From contig OY986972.1 in NCBI GenBank assembly GCA_963920575.1, positions 10,676,010-10,740,009 of the forward strand: a stretch of DNA of 64,000 nt, read 5' to 3'. Both the position numbers and the translations under genes were made by a program. The notes beneath the pieces are model-generated. The model saw nothing but the letters and a program-made list of their open reading frames with translations, searched no databases and had not been told where the DNA came from. Below are positions 55,608 through 64,000 of this stretch, piece by piece. Within the stretch, counting starts at the first letter, position 1. The number at the start of each line of letters is the position of its first letter. This DNA comes from Narthecium ossifragum (Eukaryota; Streptophyta; Magnoliopsida; Dioscoreales; Nartheciaceae).

Positions 55608-58485
55608 CACCCCAACTTACACTTTGCTGGTTCTCGAGCAAAGAAAAGATAAAAAGAAAGCAATAAATCTAACTAGCCACTTTTGTATGTCTCACAATTG
55701 CATTTAGCATGTGTAACAAGCCTTTAAACCCCTGGGTTACCCCAATGGAGGAGTTATAGTCTCCTGATGGTTTTCAGGGATGACACCCACAAACATCTAT
55801 GCATTCCCTAATATATCATTAGAAATCAATTATAATACTCATTAACTCTAATGTATGAAATAGAAATAGTATCCATGAATACACCATTCAACTCAAAGTC
55901 GCATAAAAACATAGTAAATCAAAACATGTCATAACATATTTCCAACACTTTAACATATTTAATCATGACTAAAAATAACTTTAACGCTCTTGTGTGTGAA
56001 TAGGATTTCACATGCTTCAGAGCATTAATTATATTTAAACACTTTAAATACTCAAGATCACAATCATAGCCAAGTACATATCTTCCACTTATCACATAAC
56101 AATATCTGGTTTTTTTCTTCTTCTTCTTTCAGGAATTTCAACCGTTTTACACGAACAACACACATTGTTAGGCACCTTGTCCGGTTACTAAGTATGAAAC
56201 CCTTTTTTTCTTCTTTTTCAGGAAATTCAACTGTTTTATGCGAACACCATGTTGACCAGGCACACTGCCCGATTACTAAGTTGAAAGTCCTTTTTGTTCG
56301 CATACTCAAATAATTGTATGTGTTCATGTATTTTCTGTGCCATGAAATAGAATTGTAAATCTATCCTACTATCATGCTGAGAATCTAATATCAACCCCTT
56401 AACATGTGAAAGTCAACATGTGCATTACGATATGTCAAGTTATGCTTAAATCATAGTAAAAGTGTTAAAGTACAAAAATAGTTTCGTGCATAGCAAAAAT
56501 TTAGTATCCCTTATATGACATACAAGTCTCAGAATAATTCATAAAATAAATTTCTAAAACATGCATCTTTGTCAAATCTTATCATAATTTCATGCTTTTA
56601 ACAAATTTCAAGAGATGTATAACATCTACTTAATAAAATTAAATTAAATTAGTAAAATTAAATTCCTACAATTCTACCCCCCAACTTAAATGTAATTTTC
56701 CCCAATTACACTAAGTCATAAAAATAAGAAAGGAGTCAAGGGTAGAGATCACCATAATATCAACCCCTTAACATGTGAAAGTGAACATGTGCATTACGAT
56801 ATGTCAAGTTATCCTTAAATCATGGTAAAAGTGTTAAAGTATAGAAATAGTTTCATGCATAGCAAAAATTTAGTATCCCTTATATCACATACAAGTCTCA
56901 GAATAATTCATAATATAAATTTCTAAAACATGCATCTTTGTCAAATCTTATCATCATTTCATGCTTTTAACATATTTCAAGGGATGTATAACATCTACTT
57001 AATAAAATAAAATAAAATAAGCAGTAAATTTAAATTCCTACAATTCTACCTCCCCAACTTAAATGTAATTGTCCCAAATTATACTAAGTCATAAAAATAA
57101 GGTAAGGAGCAAAGGGTAGAGATCACCATAATATCGTGTCAGATATAGTCATCACGTTCATTAAGACCACCACACCGCCCATATGGTGGAGTCGTCACTG
57201 AAGAAAATCATGTCTGTAAAAGATATTAAAAGAATACAACCATATAACTCACCATAAAACATGAGAGACATGTATTAAGAAAGTAAAATAACCCCCTAAT
57301 CGATCGATATTTTGGATTAATATCCACCCATGAGTAATGTACAAAGGAAAATCTGTCAGAAAAGTGCCTTTCCAAAAGATCAAATAGAATATAATGGAAA
57401 ATATAGCAAGAATAGCAAAAAGGCCTAAGAATTATAAAAAATTTCGACAGAGTCTCCTTTGTGTTTGTTGAATATGTTGCATGTACAATCATTCATCCAC
57501 ATAATTTAAAATATAAACATAAAATCTTCAAATACATCGAAGCATCCATGCACAACACCAAAAATATTAAGCATCGATAACTTCGACCAGATTGAAGATC
57601 GAGACCGTCTGATTTGAAATCGAAGCTCTGTAGCATCTGGATCGTGTCAGGCAGCCATTGGATGGTTGGAAGTTCGCCGGAGATGATCGACGGTAAAACG
57701 GCTTCGCTGGAGGATAGGGAAGGTACAGGAAGAATCGGTGGATGTCTAAGGAGTTCTTCGGTAAGCTGTGATCAAAGAAGCACAGCCTCTATGTAGGAGA
57801 ATAGAGATTGCCGGATCGAAGTAAGATGATTGCCGGAATTGGATTTCGACGATCCAAGCTACAATCATGGTTGGAAAAGATTGAGAAAGGATCATGGAAA
57901 GCCAAGGAACTGTCCTATGGTGTATGATTGAAGAATTGGGCTTCCAGGCTGCGGATTGAAGGTGGTAGGAGAGGTAGAGATCGTCGGAGTTTGAATCCGA
58001 TGATCCAGGCAACAAGGAATGATTTTGATGGTGGCAGAAGGTTCGTGGTGGCCTAAGGAAGGTTCTGGAGGTGTTTTGGGGTAATGGGAGGCCGTGGATG
58101 AGGGTCTCGATGACGGCCAAGGGGCTCACCGGCATCGGAGGAGATGGTTTCGAGTGAAGAGGAGACCGGGTTTCGAGGGAAGAGGAGACCAGGGATGAGG
58201 AAGTGGGAGGATGGCGGAGGTTTTGGTACTAGTTTGGAGGGATGAGGGTGGTTGGAGGGACAAGCCGACAAGTCAGGACGAAGAGCCGCGATCAAAGAAC
58301 AGAGCGGGAGGAGAGAGGAAAAACAAGGAAATTCAGGAAATCTGAATTTTTTTTAGAAAAAGACTTGGGAAAAATCCTAAAAATTAAGGAAAATTCAAAA
58401 AAGTCAGAAAATGTCCTAAAAACTTCTGGGTTGTCTCCCAGCAAGCGCGCAATTTTACGGGTTTAGCTAGACATCCAAAAAAGGA
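55608..58485 (-). other. Element F 3' non-coding region
   Basis: Counterpart of 28938-31296 in B. It contains two copies of the conserved block (GTTTTACACGAAC...CCGGTTACTAAG at 56145-56193 and GTTTTATGCGAAC...CCCGATTACTAAG at 56232-56280), a tandem duplication (56388-57134), a G-rich stretch (57600-58300) matching B's C-rich stretch, and the GGTTGTCTCCCAGC block near 58428. The reading frames at 57226, 57746 and 58053 are not shared with B in any form I can see and are not called. Confidence 0.65.
56388..57134 (-). repeat. Tandem duplication of about 370 bp in F
   Basis: Copies 56388-56756 and 56757-57134 both run ATATCAACCCCTTAACATG to GAGATCACCATAAT. They differ at scattered bases, so the duplication is not recent. 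Each copy ends with a CCCCAACTTAAATG polypurine-like run. Confidence 0.88.
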
Positions 58486-61226
58486 TCAGTTATGGCATGG
58501 ATCCGCCAGTTCGACGGACTCAACCACATCATCGTGAGCGATGTCCTCCACATAATGTTTTAATCTATGCCCATTAACAGTGAAAACTTTATTTGTCTGT
58601 TGATTTCTAATTTCTACAGCGGCATGTTGAAATACCCTATTTATAATAAAAGCCCCAGTCCATCTAGATCGTAATTTTCCTAGGAAAAGCCGCAACTTCG
58701 CATCGAACAACCAAACTTTTTGCCCAACAACAAAAGTCCTCCTTGAAATATGTTTATCATGGAAGGTCTTTGTTTTATCTTTATAAATTTTGGAATTGAT
58801 ATTGGCTTCATTGCGAATTTCCTCAAGTTCACATAAACTTAATTTCCGATGTTCCGTGACAGCATTACTATCTGTGTTCAGTTTTTTAATAGCCCATATA
58901 GCACGATGTTCTAACTCTACTAGCAAATGGCATGGTTTTCCAAACACTAATCGATATGGAGACATAATAATAGGTGTTTTATAAGCTGTCCTGTAAGCCC
59001 AAAGTGCATCGTCTAACTTGATGGCCCAATCTGTGCAGTCTCGGCGAAGACTTTTCTCTAAAATACGTTTTATTTCCCTATTAGAGAGTTCTACCTGGTC
59101 ACAAGTCTAAGGATGAAAAGGAGTGGCTACCTTATATGTGATAGAGTACATTCAAAGAAGGGAGGCAAAATATTGATTATTAAAATGTGAACCACCATCA
59201 CTAATAATCGCACGAGGACAACCAAATTGAGAAAAGATATTACTTTGAAGAAATTTAACCACAACTTTATGATCATTTGACATTGTTGCTATAGCTTCTA
59301 TCCATTTACAAACATAGTCAACAACTATAAGGATATACTGAAAACCAAAAGATGGTGGAAAGGGACCCATGAAATCAATACCCAAAATGTCAAAGATATC
59401 GGCAACTAAAATCAGAGTCTGAGGCATCTCATTCCTACGATAGATATTTCCAGTTTTCTGACACCTAATACAAGATTGGCAAAATTATGAGATTCTTTAA
59501 AAATCGTAGGGAAATAAAATTCTCATTGAAGAACTTTTGCAGTAGTTTTCTTTCCTGAAAAGTGACCATCACAGGCGTGTGTATGATAGAAAGTGAGAAT
59601 GTCATGAACTTCGGACTCAGGCACACATCTTCTAATTACATGATCAGAACAACGTTTAAATAACTCAGGATCTTCCCAAATATAATATTTAATCTGAGAA
59701 AAGAATCTATCTTTCGTATTTTTAGATCAAGTGTCAGGAAGCTTGCTTGATACAAGATAGTTGATTATATGAGCATACCAAGGCTGTGAAATGCGAGTAA
59801 CCTCAAAGAGGGTCTTGTCTGGAAAAGAAGCACTGATAAGAGTTTTGTCAAAGATGTGATCAAAAGGAAGGTGAGACAAATGATCAGTAACTACAATCTC
59901 TGAACCTTTCTTATCCCTAATCTCAAGATCAAATTCTTGCAAAAGCAAGATCCATCAAATCAGTCTAGGTTTAGCATCCTTTTTAGCTAAAAGATATCGA
60001 AGAACAGCATGATCAGTATAGATAAGGATTTTAGAACCTAGGAGGTAGGAACGGAATTTTTTCAATGAAAAAATTACTGCTATTAATTAATTCTCAATAG
60101 TCATATAATTTAATTGAGATTCAGAGTGGGTCTTACTGGCATAATAAATCATATGTGTAATTTTATTTACTCATTGCCCTAATATAGGTCCTATGGCAGA
60201 ATCAGAAGCATCGCATATGAGTTCAAAGCGTAAAGAATAATCAGGTGCATGAACTATGGGTGCGGTTGACAACAAATCACGAATGGTCTTAAAAGCAGTC
60301 AAACAAGCATCATCGAAGACAAAATGAACATCCTTGGCTAGCAATTCACACAAGGGTCATGAAATTTTAGAAAAGTCTTTGATGAATTGGCGATAGAATC
60401 CAGCATGACCTAAGAAAGAACGCATCTGACGCACAGAAGTCAGTGGATGTAGATTAGAAATTAATTCAACTTTGGCCCTATCAACCTCTATACCACATTT
60501 TGAAGCAATATGACCTAACATGATTCCTTCTTGAACCATGAAGTGACTCTTTTCCCAACTAAGAACAAGATTGGTTTAAATGCATCGATCAAGAACTTTA
60601 GAAAGATTGTCTAAACAGGATTCGAAAGAATTTTCAAACACAGAAAAATCATCTATAAAAACTTCAAGAAATTTATCAATCATATCAGAGAAGATGGCTA
60701 TCATACACCATTGAAAAGTCGCTGGTGCATTACAAAGACCAAAAGGCATCCTACGATAAGCGAAAGTACCAAAAGGACATGTGAAAGTAGTCTTCTCTTG
60801 ATCTTGAGGATCGACTGCAACTTGATTGGGTATATAATTCCTGCATCTAGAAGTTTTACAACACCTTTCTTAACTACCTCTTTCATGTTAGTTAAGGTGG
60901 CGTTGCATCTCCCTAATTGTTTTAGATTCATCCTCAAGATGAATCCTATGCATGCAAATTGAAGGGTTGATGCCTTTCAGATCGGCCACTGACCATCTTA
61001 TGGATTTCCTATGGAGTTTCAGAACCTCTAAAAGTTGACTCTCCTTATCGCTCAAAAGGGAAGAGATGATAACGGGAAGAGAGGAATCTGACCCTAGGAA
61101 AACATATTTTCGCATTTTAGGTAGTGGTTTTAATTCTAAATCATGTGGTGTTTCCAATGAAGAAGGTGTAGGTGTAGAAGAGAGCGGTGGAAGGGGTTTA
61201 ACCAACCAAGAAACATTTTTTGCATC
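58486..61226 (-). pseudogene. pol: Element F pol relic (RT, RNase H, integrase)
   Basis: Minus strand, Athila type. RT start: LPPLSSTPTPSSLETP and KYVFLGSDSSLPVIIS near 61100. Further on come HLEDESKTIREMQ, a frameshifted central RT, the tether SFLGHAGFYRQFIKDFSK (60400) and [20 protein letters not shown]. RNase H: ICDASDSAIGPILGQ, then a decayed stretch, and [17 protein letters not shown]. Integrase: [26 protein letters not shown], and the C-terminus [17 protein letters not shown] ... [10 protein letters not shown] ending at 58486. Stops and frameshifts occur in every segment (for example near 60354, 60168, 59724, 59149 and 58975), so F is more decayed than B. Confidence 0.88.
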
Positions 61227-61265
61227 TATGAGGACCTGTCCCTCTACTCCTGGGTCGACCGGCTG
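61227..61265 (+). repeat. 39-bp start of a plus-strand Tekay-like LTR
   Basis: TATGAGGACCTGTCCC...GGGTCGACCGGCTG is the expected LTR start with TG changed to TA. Element G's LTR begins right after it, so G seems to be inserted 39 bp into this LTR; the candidate duplication is GGCTG (61261-61265), with its partner outside the window. Confidence 0.65.
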
Positions 61266-62498
61266 TGTCACACCCCGACCCAGAAAACCCATCCAGGACG
61301 GGGCGTGAGAGTTCTTATCACTATTCGTCTCCAATTTGCGCGATACATTGCGCAAAACATGGATAAACTTAAACAATTTATATTCCAGAGGTAAGCTATA
61401 ATTCAAATTATAAATGCATCAAGTTGTACTATTTAAACATCTGATTACAATTCTTATCAAACTCCTCCACGGTAAAAGATATTATACAAAACAATTAAAA
61501 AGTACAACAGTTATCCTGCAGCAACCTCAGACACCTCTGGAAGTACTCGCACGCCAAAGGCTGATCCCGCTGGCTCTATTACTGAAGAACTGGCGCCTGC
61601 ACCTGCAAATGCAGCCCGGGTAGAAGTGAGCGATAAGTTCAATAGGGTTCTACTCTACGTCACACAGAAAGGAGGAAAACATCAACAGTGATGTCTCCCC
61701 GCTCAAGTCTAAGGGATGCCACGGGGTCCCGCAACCCCTGCCGATGTCTCAAGGGCTCATGCTATGAAACCTCTCTCCTGTACAAGTTACCAGGAGGCCA
61801 CAGAACAGTAACATGCATGGTTACCCTTACCCAAGCAGGAAGACAATGCCTTGGGGACCCACGTTGGGAACGCATCGACATCCATCCTTAGCACTTAGCC
61901 TTGCGAAGACAATACGACCTCTAAACCTCAAAACAAGATAATATTCCAGTCCGACTACTTGATAATCCTCGATAGCATGAGATTCCAATTAAACAATCAC
62001 GTCCTAACCCTGATTACCCAGCCGCGGTCCTATGGCTAGATCCGAGCTACCCAAGAGCCTCGGATCGGAGATCAACCCATCGCTTGCCTAAGCTGACATG
62101 CCTCTAATGTATACAATCTAATGCATACAATGTATGAACCTATGGAAACATCTATCCTAGATGTCTCTCTACATATTACAACATCAGTTAAAGGTTCAAC
62201 AGTTATTTAATAGCCCTCGGCACTCGCAGGCAACGGGCTAAGGTTCCACAATACCTCGTTAGCAAACACTCATAGTTAGCTAACGGCTAGGGAAGCAATA
62301 AGCATTTAAGCTACTAATCAACCAAGTATTTAAATGCGGGTCAAAATCGTAAATTCGTCAAAGAGGTTAAACTCCCGATTCAATTCTCAATCTCGATAGA
62401 AATCCTGTGAAAACATCGTGTATGCTTCCTAACATGATTGGATATCTATCATGAATGAAAACCAATCAAAGGAAACCAGAAAACACAGCTCAGTGGCC

Positions 62499-62857
62499 CA
62501 CGGTCGATGCGACGGTCGATCCGACAGTCGACCGTGAGGCCACGATCGATCCGACGGTCGACCATGGGGTCAAATGAGGGAAAATCATAAGGGCCACGGT
62601 CGATCGGCGCATCGACCCTCGGAAGCCCAAAACGGGACAGAGGCTCACGGACGATGCGACGGTCGATCCGATGGTCGACCGTGAGGCGGAAGGGAAAAGA
62701 GAGGGAACCCGCGGTCGATCGGTTCATCGACCCTGGGAAGCCCAAAACGCGACAGTGTCTGACGGACGATGCGACGGTCGATCCGACGGTCGACCGTCAG
62801 GCTCAAAAGAAGCGTATCCACGCTGGACGGTCGATCCGCCGATCGACCATCGAGCCT
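62499..62857. repeat. TCGA palindrome array (type III) in G LTR
   Basis: Units such as ACGGTCGATCCGACGGTCGA with TCGA centres 12 bp apart. Two units carry the spacer GACAGAGGCTCACGGACGATG or GACAGTGTCTGACGGACGATG, nearly the same as in the copia LTR at 33305 and 33427. All frames across it are array by-products. Confidence 0.88.
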
Positions 62858-63690
62858 AATGCATTGTTCATCAGAACAGTGCTGGAAATCCAATTTCTTG
62901 GATTTGAATGATCAAAACATGTTGAAAGTTGATGAAACTTTGCAAGCATGCGTAAAAGATGATGGAGAAGCTAATGGTAAGAATAAAACACGATTTTCAT
63001 GGTTAAATCTCAAACCTAGGTCTCAATGGCTGAAAATCGACAAAACGGCGATAATACGGAAATCGTCCGATAAAATACGGAAATCAACTGATAGGAATAC
63101 TAGAAGCAAGCCATAATGCACAATCATTGAACGACACGACATTCTAACAAGTATTCCTACAACGAAAATACAAGAAACCTATCCTAGGAGAACCCGTTCA
63201 CAGGATCGAGGTAGAAACACCTACTTGGGCAAGTAGGGCCGCTCCTCCACTCGTCCAACCAGTCAAGCTGCCAAGATCCGCTCCTCGAAGCTCGCGTATC
63301 CAAGCCCTAGCTCAGTCGTAGGGGAGAGAAAGAGAGAGAGAGGGAGAAGGAGACAACGACAGCAAAGGAGAAAAGAAAGAGAGAGAAAGGGACAGGCTAT
63401 ATATAGAGATCTGAACCGATCTCAGCCGTCCGATTCGATCTCTCCCGATCGAGCTCTGATCTTCCGGTCGAACGCACCCTTAAGGTTCTAATCAAATGCA
63501 TACATCAATCCAAGGCTGTGTGTTCAACGCGGGTGTGAAACTGACCACCAGAGGCCATATTTACCAAAATGCCCCTGGGGTAAAAAACCACCATACGATC
63601 GCCCGATCGTACCCGATGCGGAATCAAATCAACAGGAAAATGGCCCTCGACCCACGCGGTCGAGCCAGGTCAGAGGGACGGGCCCTCACA

Positions 63691-64000
63691 ACCTAACAAC
63701 CTTAAAAAGAATTTCGTCCCAAAATTCAATAAGGATGAAGCCGGGAAAAGAATCAACTAGGCCTACCTGCACAAGCAAAGCTACAACTAGGGGCGCCAAC
63801 GCCCACAACAAGAAACTATCTGCCGGGGTGAACAGTCGGGGAAATTGCCGACGCATGCGATCCTCTTGCTCCCAAGTCAAACTCTCTGCACTGCCATGCC
63901 TCCATTTGATCATCATCAACGGTATCTATCTGCCTCTGAGCAGCTGATCCCATCTGTCCAAGATCTGCACTGGCTACTTGATGTGTTGTCGCAGGCACTC
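63691..64000 (-). pseudogene. pol: Element G pol C-terminus
   Basis: Minus-strand frame with PVQILDRWDQLLRGR, IPLMMIKWRHGSAESLTW and EQEDRMRRQFPRLF, the C-terminal tail of a chromovirus integrase, and EILFKVVRL just before the LTR. Two TAG codons interrupt it, one before PVQILD and one before IPLMM. The upstream part is outside the window. Confidence 0.8.

Larger units (their letters stand above)
51906..61226 (-). mobile_element. Element F: Athila-type element, 5' part cut off
   Basis: Minus-strand element related to B. Its 3' LTR (51906-55607, about 1425 bp without the inserted solo LTR) starts TGATGAGTCACTAAATATTC in sense and ends GCGAGCGATCA like B. The polypurine tract GTAAGTTGGGGTG is at 55608-55620 in minus sense. 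Integrase, RNase H, RT relics lie at 58486-61226. At 61226 Tekay-like LTR sequence begins and F's gag and 5' LTR are not seen. The left flank CCGCC (51901-51905) has no partner in the window. Confidence 0.88.
61266..64000 (-). mobile_element. Element G: Tekay-like element, 3' end (continues off window)
   Basis: 3' LTR 61266-63690 (TGTCACACCCCGACCC to GGGCCCTCACA, 2425 bp, minus orientation) next to the 3' end of its pol gene. In minus sense a TATATATAG box lies near 63400 and a type III palindrome array downstream of it (62499-62857). A GA microsatellite lies at 63328-63385. The body of the element is to the right of the window. Confidence 0.88.

Noticed and set aside
57746..58295. Minus-strand frames in F's 3' region
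   Set aside because: No shared protein with B's equivalent region; composition explains the open frames.
62449..62911. Several overlapping frames with Asp-Arg-Arg-Ile-Asp-Arg-like repeats on both strands
   Set aside because: By-products of the TCGA palindrome array in element G's LTR, present in four frames at once. The same holds for 7274-7561 and 33312-33635.

Overview
This 64 kb window is plant nuclear DNA and consists almost entirely of LTR retrotransposons inserted into one another. Evidence for a flowering plant is the SIRE-type Ty1/copia element with a third ORF, Athila-type Ty3/gypsy elements whose primer site matches the usual Athila tRNA-Asp-like site, long-LTR Tekay/Del-like chromoviruses with an initiator-Met primer site, and one five-exon plant-type gene relic with GT-AG introns. 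The species cannot be named from the sequence. No rRNA, tRNA, CRISPR array or intact host gene was seen. There is one 200-N assembly gap (48698-48897).

Left stack (1-37271). A minus-strand Tekay-like element H (5' LTR 35291-37271, PBS 35270-35287, gag relic to 34684, probably also the integrase relic 663-1437) is inserted in exon 5 of the gene relic. Inside H lies a plus-strand Tekay-like element A (1438-7193 plus 34107-34683). A's 3' LTR was hit by the SIRE-like copia element C (7194-34101, TSD CAGAC). C's tail was hit by the Athila element B (17010-32859, TSD ATTGG; LTRs of 1563 bp each). B was hit by a 3'-truncated gag-type element E (22899-about 25543) and by a solo LTR (26103-27680, TSD AAATC). 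C's gag carries another solo LTR (9040-10713, TSD GCTAC). A further inverted LTR (2444-4767) interrupts A's integrase, and a partial LTR (1-662) interrupts H's.

Middle (37272-41186). The gene relic is on the minus strand: start codon at 40606, five exons, four in-frame stops. It encodes a plant DUF1985/mobile-domain-like region, an acidic region and a coiled coil. Three of its four introns consist largely of copies of a short AGTAACTACCAGTG-like motif, and three splice donors fall in motif-like sequence.

Right stack (41187-64000). Element D (41192-51720, minus, TSD GCGGT) carries only gag and protease and is itself split by a 3.4 kb solo LTR (45716-49126, TSD CTGCG). Athila element F (51906-61226, minus) has its 3' LTR split by a solo LTR (52148-54419, TSD ATGGA) and is cut off by Tekay-like LTR sequence. 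Element G (61266 to the window edge, minus) ends the window.

The most unusual signal crosses these families. Copia and gypsy LTRs of different lineages carry arrays of paired GATCGATC- or TCGA-centred palindromes at near-constant spacing, mostly just upstream of the LTR TATA box. The palindrome type differs between members of one LTR family and is shared between unrelated families, along with some of the spacer sequence. This looks like a modular cassette moving between retrotransposon superfamilies.
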